DNA from: Calditrichaceae bacterium | GTDB taxonomy: Bacteria > Calditrichota > Calditrichia > Calditrichales > Calditrichaceae | NCBI GenBank assembly: GCA_024762535.1 | Contig: JANTHG010000003.1 | Coordinates: forward strand, 1 to 42,072 | Length of the DNA stretch: 42,072 nucleotides | Direction of reading: 5' to 3' | In this document: positions 1-9,555 of the stretch, piece by piece | Numbering within the stretch: the first letter of the stretch is position 1 | Layout: each line of letters opens with the position of its first letter | The notes under the pieces: model-generated | Told to the model about the DNA's origin: nothing | Seen by the model: the letters and a program-made list of their open reading frames with translations, nothing else | The model's database searches: none | Position numbers and translations under genes: made by a program

Positions 1-1162
1 ATGATTTCCACCAGCCATCGTTATAAACCGATTCAATCCTTAAAGTTAAAGACGGAGCCAGCTGGAATTTAAATTTGCCCATCAGGTTTAAAGAATGGCT
101 GGGATTCATCGGTACAATGTCTCTGTCTCCGGTTCGCTCAATATACCAGTCATCATGATGACGAGTGCGCCGTTCATATACCTTTTCGTCGGTTTCCACC
201 AAATATTCTTCATCCCAACCGTTAAAATTGGCGGAGTCAGAGGGGCTGTGTTCGCGCAATCCGTACAAATAGCCTTCGCTGTTTGTGTATCGGGCGGAAA
301 AAAACATGGAACTACTTTGTCCAAAAAACTTGGGTAACGGTCCGGATAAAGTACCCTCAATATTTTTTGTACTTAGTGGATTAACCGTGTTGATATTATA
401 AAATATATTATCGTGGTTGCTGACATAGTCTCCGGTATAAGCCGTAAGAGTCGATTTAAAATTACGACTACCATCTTTTGTTGTAATGTTAACCACACCG
501 CTCATCGCATTACCATATTCGGCATTAAAAGCGCCGCTTACCACTGTCATTTCCTGAATGGCATTGGTGGCCACACTTGTTGCAAGGCCATTTGTGCTGT
601 AAGGATTCGCAACCGACATCCCATCCACCAGATACGAAACCTCGTTTGAGCGACCGCCACGAATATGAATAGCTCCGTCCGCACCCTTGGTAACTCCTGC
701 CTGTGTTGCCAAAATAGCCGTAAACGATTCAACAGGTAAGGCCTTAATTTCTTCGGCACTCGTAGTTTTTTTGGAAGCCGTTAAATCTTTTTGCACCATA
801 GGGCGATCCGCAACCACAGTTATTTCTTCACTCATGTCCAGGGTTTCTTCCTGAACCGTAAATTCAACAACCGTTGTCTGATCAGACTGAACGGCTACAT
901 TTTTCATGGTTACTTTATTATACCCGATAATCAGGCACTCCAAATCATACTGCCCCGGTGACAAATTTAGAATATAAAACTCACCGTTCAGGTCGGTTGC
1001 GGCACCCATGGAGGTCCCTTTTACCAGTATGTTGGCACCCGGCAAGGGTTCTGATGTGTTTTTATCTAACACACGCCCGGCAATTTTACCGGTATTGCCT
1101 GCAAAAATTAGTGATACTGAGAACAAGAGCAGTAACAAAATCCTGGAAAAAAATTTCGCCAT
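1..1162 (-). CDS. TonB-dependent receptor, N-terminal part (truncated by window start)
   Basis: Minus-strand reading from ATG at 1162 after GGAGG: MAKFFSRILLLLLFSVSLIFAGNTGKIAGRVLDKNTSEPLPGANILVKGTSMGAATDLNGEFYI (signal peptide + CarboxypepD_reg-like), then a plug-like stretch with IRGGRSNEVSYLVDGM and AEYGNAMSGVVNITTKDG. Open to the window edge, so absent from the ORF track. Confidence 0.9.
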   Translation of the reverse strand, partial: MAKFFSRILLLLLFSVSLIFAGNTGKIAGRVLDKNTSEPLPGANILVKGTSMGAATDLNGEFYILNLSPGQYDLECLIIGYNKVTMKNVAVQSDQTTVVEFTVQEETLDMSEEITVVADRPMVQKDLTASKKTTSAEEIKALPVESFTAILATQAGVTKGADGAIHIRGGRSNEVSYLVDGMSVANPYSTNGLATSVATNAIQEMTVVSGAFNAEYGNAMSGVVNITTKDGSRNFKSTLTAYTGDYVSNHDNIFYNINTVNPLSTKNIEGTLSGPLPKFFGQSSSMFFSARYTNSEGYLYGLREHSPSDSANFNGWDEEYLVETDEKVYERRTRHHDDWYIERTGDRDIVPMNPSHSLNLMGKFKFQLAPSLTLRIESVYNDGWWKS

Positions 1163-1368
1163 TCTGCCTCCGGAAAAATGAAAGTTTAATGTTTGTTCAA
1201 TGATTTAACTAATATAAACATTAAACCGCTAATTCTCAATTGAATAAAAGAAAGAACTGCTATTTTTTGGGGCTTTAAATCCCAATATTTCTTGATTTGT
1301 AAAAAAAAATATGTAATTTATGCTACATTGATTCACTAATCTTACCAACCAACCAAGGAGGTCTTTTT

Positions 1369-3153
1369 ATGAAAAAAGTTTTTTTACTCATTTCATCTAT
1401 TCTGTTAAGTCTTTCGGTCGTTAGCCTGTTTGCACAGTCCAACGTCGATAACAATATGATGAAACGCACCATGAGCAATCCCGTTGTGAACAACCTAACC
1501 GGTTTCGGCAGAGGGATAGTCGCCGGCTGTGATTTGGATAAAGACGGAAAACCGGAAATTGTTATGAGCCAATATCAAAATGGCGGTGCTATTGAAATTT
1601 TTGAAGTTACTGCAGACAACACCCTGGAAGAAGTTTGGCGTTCGGAAGATTTTGGCTCTCCTTACGGCTCTCCGGTTCGTACTGTTGCTGTTGGTGATTT
1701 GGATGGCAACGGCTATGATGAACTCTATGCCTATGTAAATACCGGATGGAACACCATTGACAGTACCGGTGGTATCGTCGTTTTTCAAAATGACGGAACC
1801 GATAACGGCTACCAAATGGTCTCTAAGCTTGATTATGTTAACAATCCTACGTTAATCGACACCGGCTCTTACCGCTGCGAAGATATGACCATTGCCGATT
1901 TTGATAATGACGGCCATCAGGAATTAGCTTTTACCCGCTGGATTGGCGGCGATGCTAACGCCCGTACCGTAAATATTTTTTCAGTTAACGGTGACTTTGC
2001 CTCCGGTTTCTACACCTGGAAAGCCGAATACAAACAAACCCGCTACCAGTTAAATACCGGTGGTAGTGTAACCGGCGCTTACTATGGTGATTTGGACAAT
2101 GACGGCCACGGCGAACTTTGGGTGGGCGTTTATGATTTATTAAGCTTGCGTGCTATTGAATCTACCGGCCCCGACGCCTATGTGGATTCCGCTCATGTAA
2201 AATATGTCGACCATTTAGTACCGGCTAAAGATACTTACATTATTAAAGGTTTTGTCCATGGCGACATCGATGGTGACGGCACCAATGAAATTTTGGTCGA
2301 AGCTACCCATACGGGCCAGGTATTCATGTTAAAAGCTGTGGGTGATGTTCAGGATAGTGTTTCTGTTACCGAACTGACTTTCTTGCAACCCGGCGCTTTT
2401 ACAACTTTGGCCCTGGGTGATCAGGACCATACACAAGGTGCAGACGGTATGGATTTGTATTCCGGCGGTACCAGCAAAGGTATTGTGGACTATGAATTTA
2501 CCGGCGGCGCATTAACGGATTCTGTCAATTGGGTTCGTTATGAATTTGGCGCGGATACAGCCGTTATTGATTCCTATCAAATTGCTGTTGTAGATACCAC
2601 CGTTATTCCCTGGGATACCACTATGGTGGATACCACCAGCCCTGTTATTAGCCCGAGCTGGATGGTTGCCGTACCTCCTGTGGACATGGATGCCGACGGA
2701 CGTAAAGAACTCGTTGCGTCTTACCTTGTTGCAGGAAATACTTCTGCCGACTATGCAGACACCACCAGCCACGGCGTCGTTATTCCCGAAGAAAACAAAC
2801 GCTGGATCCAGGTGTTTGAACTCGACCCGACCGTTGGTATTAAAAACAGCGGCTGGAAAGTAATTTCCGCCGATGATTTTAAACTGAAACAAAATTACCC
2901 GAATCCTTTTAACCCTACTACCAGCATCGAATTCTACCTGCCTATCAACAAACGGGTTTCTTTAACCGTTTACAATGCCTTAGGGCAGAAAGTAAAAACA
3001 CTGGTTAATGATCAACTGGTTAAAGCCGGTACCCATGTTATGCAGTGGGATGGAACAAATAGCGCGGGTGTTAAAGTTGCTTCCGGTATGTATGTTTATG
3101 AATTAAAATATGGTAACTTTACCCTGCACAAACGTATGACGTTAATGAAGTAA
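1369..3153 (+). CDS. Secreted FG-GAP/VCBS repeat protein with C-terminal T9SS type A sorting domain
   Basis: Signal peptide; repeated Ca-loop motifs (DLDKDGKPEI, DLDGNGYDEL, DFDNDGHQEL, DLDNDGHGEL, DIDGDGTNEI, DMDADGRKEL); C-terminus KLKQNYPNPFNPTTSIEFYLP...GQKVKTL...GVKVASGMYVYEL; RBS AAGGAGG. Confidence 0.92.
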   Translation: MKKVFLLISSILLSLSVVSLFAQSNVDNNMMKRTMSNPVVNNLTGFGRGIVAGCDLDKDGKPEIVMSQYQNGGAIEIFEVTADNTLEEVWRSEDFGSPYGSPVRTVAVGDLDGNGYDELYAYVNTGWNTIDSTGGIVVFQNDGTDNGYQMVSKLDYVNNPTLIDTGSYRCEDMTIADFDNDGHQELAFTRWIGGDANARTVNIFSVNGDFASGFYTWKAEYKQTRYQLNTGGSVTGAYYGDLDNDGHGELWVGVYDLLSLRAIESTGPDAYVDSAHVKYVDHLVPAKDTYIIKGFVHGDIDGDGTNEILVEATHTGQVFMLKAVGDVQDSVSVTELTFLQPGAFTTLALGDQDHTQGADGMDLYSGGTSKGIVDYEFTGGALTDSVNWVRYEFGADTAVIDSYQIAVVDTTVIPWDTTMVDTTSPVISPSWMVAVPPVDMDADGRKELVASYLVAGNTSADYADTTSHGVVIPEENKRWIQVFELDPTVGIKNSGWKVISADDFKLKQNYPNPFNPTTSIEFYLPINKRVSLTVYNALGQKVKTLVNDQLVKAGTHVMQWDGTNSAGVKVASGMYVYELKYGNFTLHKRMTLMK

Positions 3154-3173
3154 TGATTCTTCTTTAAAAAACG

Positions 3174-3204
3174 AAAAGGCTGACCTATCCGGTCAGCCTT
3201 TTTT
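3174..3204. terminator. Intrinsic, bidirectional-type terminator between convergent genes
   Basis: AAAAGGCTGACC-tatcc-GGTCAGCCTTTTTTT; 12-bp perfect stem with T-tract, between convergent CDSs. Confidence 0.9.
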
Positions 3205-4107
3205 TATTCTTGTTTTTAAGTGTATCTTGCTCACCTGAATGATGCTGTAAATCAAAATGGCCACACCCACCCATTGCGAAGCGTTTAGTACTTTCCCATG
3301 TACAAAATATTCTAAAACCACGGCTGTTAACGGAAATGCCAACTCACAAATAGTAGCCACAGAAGCCCGAACGCGGTTTAAACCAAAATTGTACATAAAA
3401 ATCCCGGGACCACCTGTGGCAAAAACAATCAAAACAAAAATAATCCATTGCGAGCTGTTTACTTCACCCACCTTAACCACATCACCCGTGTACAACGAAA
3501 CAATGAGCATAATAATAGCGGTAAACAAAAATCGCAAATAGGTGCTTAATTTATAATTTACATGGCGCAGCGCCCGTTTGCTAAATACCGTGGACGATGC
3601 AAACGAAATCGTTGCAATAAGGGCAAACAAAACCGCCATGGTCCGCTTATCGCCCATGGAAAGATTGGGTGAATCAAAACCAAAGGTCATCAGATAGGCG
3701 CCCAACATTGCCAATCCGGCCCAAAGATAGAAAATGCGCGGCAATCGTTCTTTGAGTAACAACGCAGCCAGGCTGATAGCAAACACCGGTTGTAATTTTT
3801 GGATTAACACAACCACCGAAAGATTGACATAATTTACGTAAAACAACGCTTTGGTGATAGCCATCGTACCAACGGCGCCGCCAAAAACAGCCACAGCAAT
3901 TAATGCCAGCCAGTCTTTATCTTGTAACCGCTTCAGGGTTTTAAGCTCTTTTAGAAAAAAAGGCGTTAACAATACTGCCACGATGGACGACTCCAACAAA
4001 ACCACTAAGGGAACGGGAAGAGTATATAAGGATGGGCGTAAAACAATGCCGTCCACTCCCCAAAGTGCGGCGGCAAAGATGATAAACAATACAGCAAATC
4101 GGCTCAT
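3193..4107 (-). CDS. EamA/DMT-family transporter
   Basis: ~10 hydrophobic segments, two EamA-like repeats (LFIIFAAALWGVDGIVLRP..., VLFALIATISFASSTVFSKRALRHV...). Confidence 0.85.
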   Translation of the reverse strand: MSRFAVLFIIFAAALWGVDGIVLRPSLYTLPVPLVVLLESSIVAVLLTPFFLKELKTLKRLQDKDWLALIAVAVFGGAVGTMAITKALFYVNYVNLSVVVLIQKLQPVFAISLAALLLKERLPRIFYLWAGLAMLGAYLMTFGFDSPNLSMGDKRTMAVLFALIATISFASSTVFSKRALRHVNYKLSTYLRFLFTAIIMLIVSLYTGDVVKVGEVNSSQWIIFVLIVFATGGPGIFMYNFGLNRVRASVATICELAFPLTAVVLEYFVHGKVLNASQWVGVAILIYSIIQVSKIHLKTRIKKG

Positions 4108-4307
4108 AGAATTCTCTCGTATAAATGCGGCCTAAATTTACGTTTTCATGTTTACAATCACAAAAATATGTTTTTTCAAAAATTGCATCTGTTACCATAC
4201 TCTTGTATTTTTCGACAATTGCTTTTGGTGTGGTTCTCCGGATGTGTTTTTTCTCTGGGAACCAGCTTAGGCCATCTGTTTGGTTCATTAGACAAAAGGA
4301 AAACTAC

Positions 4308-7300
4308 ATGGCTGCACCTCTTTTATTTGAATTTCATATTTCTGCCAAAGCACGCAAAAAATACAAAATCGCAGAATCTCTTTTTGCTTTACAGGGACGG
4401 GTTGTGTTCGCAAATTTTCAGGCTTCCCGGGCCCTGGCAGAGCAATTAACCCAAAACGGCCTCCAAGTGCCTGCCTCAGAACTGAATGCCTTTGGTCTGA
4501 TGGACGAAGTGCTGCACTTACTGATTCAGTCCTATGTGAGCCGCCAAAATCCCAACCTCTTTTCCAAACTGGAAACCATTTTATCTAAGAAAAACGAGCA
4601 CTGGTACCACAATGTTCTAACTGATTTCTGTCGTACCTTTCCGCCGGTTGCTCTGATGGATGCAGCGGAGAAGATCCCCGCTTATTTAAAATCCGAATCC
4701 AACCGTCGGATCGTTTTGGAAGAAATGATTCTTCTCTGGTTAGAAAATCAGAATCCGGCCTACCAAGCCATTTCGGAACTCATCGATTCCGGTCAGTTGG
4801 AAGACAAGAAGGCTTTTAACCGCCTCATTCAGGGAATCGAAACCAGCTTAGAGGCCGAACCCTCTTTTGCAGAAACAGGGCAAACCCTTTTAGAGTGGCT
4901 GCAAATACCGGCCAAAAAATTTCCCGATACCATCATGGCGCAATTCGAATATATTTTAGAGCACTGGAAACCCTATCTTGGCGATATGCTTTCGCGCCTG
5001 CTCATCAGCATGGATTTTATCCGCGAAGAACAAATGGCCCGATTCGATCCGGCGGTATTTGGCCCAGGCCCAACTCAGGTCATCGATTTTAGCGGGGATG
5101 ATGATTTTGAACCGGAACAATTCAGCGCGGATCTGGACTGGATGCCGCAATTGGTGCTGATTGCAAAAAGCACCTACGTGTGGTTAGACCAGCTTAGTAA
5201 AACATATAAAAGAGACATTCAGCGTTTGGATCAAATTCCCGATGCCGAACTGGACCTGTTGGCAAGACGCGGATTTAGCGGTTTGTGGCTGATTGGCCTG
5301 TGGGAACGCAGCCGCGCTTCTCAGAAAATCAAACAAATTGCCGGCAATCCCGAAGCGGTTGCGTCCGCCTATTCCCTGTACGATTATCAAATTGCTGCCG
5401 ATTTAGGTGGCGACGACGCTTACCGGAATTTAAAAGATCGCGCCGCGCAACGGGGAATTCGCCTGGCCAGCGATATGGTTCCCAACCACATGGGAATTGA
5501 TTCCCGCTGGGTGGTGGAACATCCGGACTGGTTTATCCAGTCTAAGTACTCGCCCTTCCCTGCGTACCGTTTTACCGGGCCCGATTTAAGCGAAGACGAG
5601 CGGGTGGGTATTTTTATTGAAGACGGCTACTGGAATAAAACCGATGCCGCGGTTGTATTTAAGCGCGTGGACCGCTGGACCGGCTCTGCCTCCTATGTTT
5701 ATCACGGAAACGACGGCACTACGATGCCCTGGAATGATACGGCGCAGCTCAATTACCTGATTCCCGAAGTGCGGGAAGCGGTCATTCAAACCATTCTGCA
5801 CGTTGCCCGTAAATTCCCGATTATTCGATTTGACGCGGCAATGACTCTTGCCAAAAAACACTATCAGCGCCTGTGGTTTCCGGAACCGGGCCACGGCGGA
5901 GATATCCCTTCACGGGCCGAGCACGCTATGACCAAAGCCGATTTTAACAAGGTCTTCCCTACGGAGTTTTGGCGCGAGGTCGTAGACCGCGTTCAGCAGG
6001 AAGCCCCTGATACGTTACTTTTGGCAGAAGCCTTTTGGATGATGGAAAGCTATTTTGTACGTACCCTTGGCATGCATCGCGTGTACAACAGCGCTTTTAT
6101 GAATATGCTTAAAAATGAAGAAAACGATAAATACCGCTTATCTATTAAGAATGTGCTGGAGTTTAATCCGCAAATTTTAAAGCGCTATGTTAATTTTATG
6201 AATAATCCCGATGAAGATACGGCCGTTAACCAGTTCGGCAAAGATGATAAATATTTCGGGGTTTGTATTTTAATGGCTACCATGCCCGGCCTGCCCATGT
6301 TCGGCCACGGTCAGGTAGAAGGTTTTGCCGAAAAATACGGTATGGAATACAAACGCGCCTATTGGGACGAAACAGTAGATGAAAACCTTGTGGCCCGTCA
6401 TGAACGTGAGATCTTCCCTCTGCTAAAAAAACGCTATCTGTTTAGCGATGTGCAACATTTTTTTCTCTATGATTTTTATTCCGGCAACGGAACTGTGAAT
6501 GAAAATGTTTTTGCTTACAGCAACCGCTTTGGAAACGAACGGGCGCTTGTGGTTTACAACAACAAGTTTGAACAGGCTGCGGGATGGATTAACCAATCTG
6601 CTGCCTTTTTGGAAAACGGAACGCTTGTACAACGCTCCTTGATGCAGGGTTTGTCTCTGGTTCAGGATAACGCGGATTTGTGTGTCGTGTTTACGGATGT
6701 TATCAGCGGTAATCAATATATCCGTTCCGCCTGGCAGATGGCTTCGCAGGGGCTGTATCTCGAATTGGGTGCTTTTAAATACCAGGTGTTTGTAGGCTTT
6801 AAAGAAGTGATGCACACAAAAGAACGGCCGTATCACAAACTGCGGGAATATTTAAACGGCCGCGGTGTACCCAATATGGAAAGGGCGATGGATGAGTGGT
6901 TGTATCGGGAACCGCTTGCGGTTCTGAAGAAGCTGGTTTCTGCAGAAACGAGCACACAGCTTCTTTCCCCACAAAATGAAGCGCTGTTTCAATCGGCGTT
7001 AACTGAATTAAACACAGCCTTTGCTTCTTTTTCTTCGTACCACAAGCTAAGCGCTAAAGAAGTGCAAGCCTTTACCCGAATGTGGAAAAAATGGATTAAG
7101 GCAGCCAAAGATAATTCTCCTTTTACTATTCCCGCGCTTTCCCTGCTCTTGCTGCAGGCAGCCGATGTTTCTGATTCCTTATTCTCTTCGAAAAATGTCT
7201 ATGTAAACACACTTCGTGAAGCCTGGCAAACACACCAGCTTCCGGAAGAAATGATTGAAGCCCTGATAGAGCTGATTGCTTTTACCTTTAAACATCCGAA

Positions 7301-7592
7301 CCGGTTCGAACTCCAAAGCGACTGCAACGCCCGGGCCTATATGGAATCCCTCATTAGTATTCCCGAATCCGTGTCGCTGCTGAAAATTAATCGGTTTGAA
7401 TCGGTAACCTACATTAACAAAGAGCGGCTCGAGCTGGTTTTAGACTGGCAGTCATTCCTTATCAACTGGCAGGCTTCCGGCAAAGCGGCCGAACGGAAAG
7501 CGTTTATTAACATGCTGGAAGGCATCAAAACAGAAGCAGCAAAAGCCGGTTATAATTTAAAAATGCTGCTAATAGCAGAGCCGAAAGAATAA
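4308..7592 (+). CDS. Large GH13-type alpha-amylase family protein with long N-terminal helical region
   Basis: Start at ATG 4308 (AAAAGGA upstream) preferred over the track start 4125. GH13 region I-like SDMVPNHMG, region II IIRFDAAM, region III LLLAEAFW. Confidence 0.85.
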   Translation: MAAPLLFEFHISAKARKKYKIAESLFALQGRVVFANFQASRALAEQLTQNGLQVPASELNAFGLMDEVLHLLIQSYVSRQNPNLFSKLETILSKKNEHWYHNVLTDFCRTFPPVALMDAAEKIPAYLKSESNRRIVLEEMILLWLENQNPAYQAISELIDSGQLEDKKAFNRLIQGIETSLEAEPSFAETGQTLLEWLQIPAKKFPDTIMAQFEYILEHWKPYLGDMLSRLLISMDFIREEQMARFDPAVFGPGPTQVIDFSGDDDFEPEQFSADLDWMPQLVLIAKSTYVWLDQLSKTYKRDIQRLDQIPDAELDLLARRGFSGLWLIGLWERSRASQKIKQIAGNPEAVASAYSLYDYQIAADLGGDDAYRNLKDRAAQRGIRLASDMVPNHMGIDSRWVVEHPDWFIQSKYSPFPAYRFTGPDLSEDERVGIFIEDGYWNKTDAAVVFKRVDRWTGSASYVYHGNDGTTMPWNDTAQLNYLIPEVREAVIQTILHVARKFPIIRFDAAMTLAKKHYQRLWFPEPGHGGDIPSRAEHAMTKADFNKVFPTEFWREVVDRVQQEAPDTLLLAEAFWMMESYFVRTLGMHRVYNSAFMNMLKNEENDKYRLSIKNVLEFNPQILKRYVNFMNNPDEDTAVNQFGKDDKYFGVCILMATMPGLPMFGHGQVEGFAEKYGMEYKRAYWDETVDENLVARHEREIFPLLKKRYLFSDVQHFFLYDFYSGNGTVNENVFAYSNRFGNERALVVYNNKFEQAAGWINQSAAFLENGTLVQRSLMQGLSLVQDNADLCVVFTDVISGNQYIRSAWQMASQGLYLELGAFKYQVFVGFKEVMHTKERPYHKLREYLNGRGVPNMERAMDEWLYREPLAVLKKLVSAETSTQLLSPQNEALFQSALTELNTAFASFSSYHKLSAKEVQAFTRMWKKWIKAAKDNSPFTIPALSLLLLQAADVSDSLFSSKNVYVNTLREAWQTHQLPEEMIEALIELIAFTFKHPNRFELQSDCNARAYMESLISIPESVSLLKINRFESVTYINKERLELVLDWQSFLINWQASGKAAERKAFINMLEGIKTEAAKAGYNLKMLLIAEPKE

Positions 7593-7632
7593 CCTTAGGT
7601 GAGCAATTGTTGATATAAACCCAATAAAATAA

Positions 7633-7706
7633 CGTCATTGCGAGGAACGACGTTACAAAGCAATCCCTATGAGGATCGCCACATCGCTGTCACAACTTTC
7701 GATGAC
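7633..7706. repeat. Imperfect-palindrome intergenic repeat of the widespread 'CGTCATTGCGAGG...GCAATCC...GGATCGCC...CGCT...' type (degraded copy)
   Basis: CGTCATTGCGAGGAACGACGTTACAAAGCAATCCCTATGAGGATCGCCACATCGCTGTCACAACTTTCGATGAC; ends imperfectly inverted (GTCATTGCGAG vs GTCATCGAAAG), inner GCAATCC/GGATCGC. Confidence 0.55.
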
Positions 7707-7789
7707 AAATTAGAAACGCTCTATTCAGGTATATATTTACGCTCTGGGTTATCATTAGTAATATGTAATAGTCGATCGGAGGTATAACC

Positions 7790-8140
7790 ATGACGAATCA
7801 ACGAATCTACGGCATGGAATTTTCTAAAATATATCAATTGTATGTTCAGAAAGCGGAACGCAAAGGTCGTAGTAAGGAAGAAGTTAATCAGATTATCCAA
7901 TGGCTGACCGGCTACAGCCCGCAGGCGTTACAAGAACAAATCGAGCTTAAGAATGATCTTGAGACATTCTTTGATCAGGCACCAGGTCTGAATCCAAATA
8001 GTTCTCTCATTAAAGGTGTGGTTTGCGGGGTCAGGGTTGAAGAGGTTGAGGAACCGCTGATGAAGAAGATTCGCTATTTGGACAAGCTGATCGACGAGCT
8101 TGCCAAAGGTAAATCGATGGAGAAAATCCTGAGGCAATAG
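7790..8140 (+). CDS. DUF2200-like small conserved protein
   Basis: [39 protein letters not shown] resembles the DUF2200 N-terminal pattern; RBS CGGAGG upstream. Confidence 0.75.
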   Translation: MTNQRIYGMEFSKIYQLYVQKAERKGRSKEEVNQIIQWLTGYSPQALQEQIELKNDLETFFDQAPGLNPNSSLIKGVVCGVRVEEVEEPLMKKIRYLDKLIDELAKGKSMEKILRQ

Positions 8141-8383
8141 TTCGATCAGCTGTATATTGAAGCCGCTACGCTTTCAAGTTTTACAAGAATAGCCAATGAA
8201 CCGCCATACCGCTTTTTAGTTTAGCATCGTTGCCGGAGTGCTAACAAACGGTTACATTGATAAATTCCACACCTTCGGTTTATTTCCATTTTAAACAAAT
8301 TCGAACGTGTCAACTTCTGTGAACCGCTGGCCGATATAAGGGTACTGAACATGGGTTGGTTTAAGGGATGGCAGATATGGCGG

Positions 8384-8427
8384 AATAAAAAAAATAGCGG
8401 CACCATCCAAACGATGAAACCGCTATT
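8384..8427 (-). terminator. Probable intrinsic terminator of the thioredoxin lipoprotein gene
   Basis: AATAGCGG...CCGCTATT stem (8 bp, long loop); on the minus strand followed by a T-rich tract (TTTTTTTTATTCC). Confidence 0.55.
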
Positions 8428-8456
8428 AAAAAATCATTGAATACTAAAATCCGGGA

Positions 8457-9344
8457 TTAAAAAAAGGCGCTCTCAATAGCATTTATCTCGTTTTGTACAT
8501 TTTGTATGGTTGACATATATTTGCTATATATCCGGGTATTTTCTTCGGTGCGCTGCGGTTTTGTTACCAGCCAGTTATTTAATGCATTTTGAGCGGATTC
8601 TAATTTTGCTGTCAGGGTTTTATATTTTTCTGCCTGCTCTGCGGACAAACTTGTTGTGATTTTTTCAGTCTCAATTTCTTTTATCTTTTTATTCAAAGAG
8701 CTCAATTCATTGTTGAACTGATTCATTTTGTTCATGTTTTCAGGGGTTTGAGTCGGTTTAGTGGCTACCCAGGATTGAAAATCATTTTCCGCTTTTCTGA
8801 AAGATTTCCATAAATTTTTATACTTTTTACCCTCAGAATCGGAAAGAGATGAACTAAATTTTTCTATCCCTTTTGCACTGTACCTTAAGACACTTTTTAC
8901 TTCGGATATAAAACTTTCTGCGGTCTTCTCTTTACCTGCGCCTAATTGTCCCAATCTTGTCTGGCCGTCCGAATCTAAAATAATATAGGTTGGATAACCC
9001 TGTACTCCCATTTGCTCCTGTAACTTGCTGTTCCTTTTTTGATATTCTTCGGAAATTTTTGATTTATCTTTGGGGAAATCCAGAGTAACCAAAACCAAAT
9101 TATCTTTGGCATACGCATCCCACTCTGGTTTAGAAAAGACGTTTTCTTTCATTAATTTACACCAAACACACCAGTCTGAACCGGTAAAATTTAAGAATAC
9201 AGGTACCTTCTCTTCTTGCGCCAGTTTTATGGCAGAATCATAATCCGCCGTCCATTTACCAATAGTAACGGCGTTTTCCTGCTTTCCACATGAGAAAGAA
9301 GTGAACAATATTGTGATCGAAATAAGTAAAAATAGCTTTTTCAT
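8457..9344 (-). CDS. Thioredoxin-fold lipoprotein with duplicated C-terminal helical module
   Basis: Lipobox-like FTSFSC; VFLNFTGSDWCVWCKLMKENVF (CVWC redox motif); cis-Pro GYPTYIILD. Confidence 0.82.
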   Translation of the reverse strand: MKKLFLLISITILFTSFSCGKQENAVTIGKWTADYDSAIKLAQEEKVPVFLNFTGSDWCVWCKLMKENVFSKPEWDAYAKDNLVLVTLDFPKDKSKISEEYQKRNSKLQEQMGVQGYPTYIILDSDGQTRLGQLGAGKEKTAESFISEVKSVLRYSAKGIEKFSSSLSDSEGKKYKNLWKSFRKAENDFQSWVATKPTQTPENMNKMNQFNNELSSLNKKIKEIETEKITTSLSAEQAEKYKTLTAKLESAQNALNNWLVTKPQRTEENTRIYSKYMSTIQNVQNEINAIESAFF

Positions 9345-9555
9345 AAAAATTCCTTTTAAGTTTGTACTGCCTTATTAGATGTAAAAATATTAAAAAGAGA
9401 CAAAAAAGTTTTTTTAGAAACACGTTCATAAATTCAGGATGCAAGAAAAAACGTATATATTCATACTAAAGAACTTATTTATATGAGCATGCCTCTTTCG
9501 AATAAATCGCGTCTTACATAATTGTTGTTCTCATCCACATTGGAGTTATTTTACA

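Noticed and set aside
1495-2892. Opposite-strand ORFs (1495-1815, 2512-2892) within the FG-GAP gene
   Set aside because: Shadow ORFs complementary to a strongly supported CDS; low-complexity I/N/G-rich translations without domain features. Same judgement for the many antisense ORFs elsewhere in the track.
4125-4307. N-terminal extension of the GH13 ORF (MRPKFTFSCLQSQ...)
   Set aside because: Overlaps the promoter region of the divergent transporter; ATG 4308 has a good RBS and a sensible N-terminus.
8221-8260. TTAGCA...TGCTAACAAACGGTTA after DUF2200, reminiscent of an integron attC/VCR end (TAACAAACG)
   Set aside because: No convincing paired R'/L' boxes or second attC found; short motif, likely chance.
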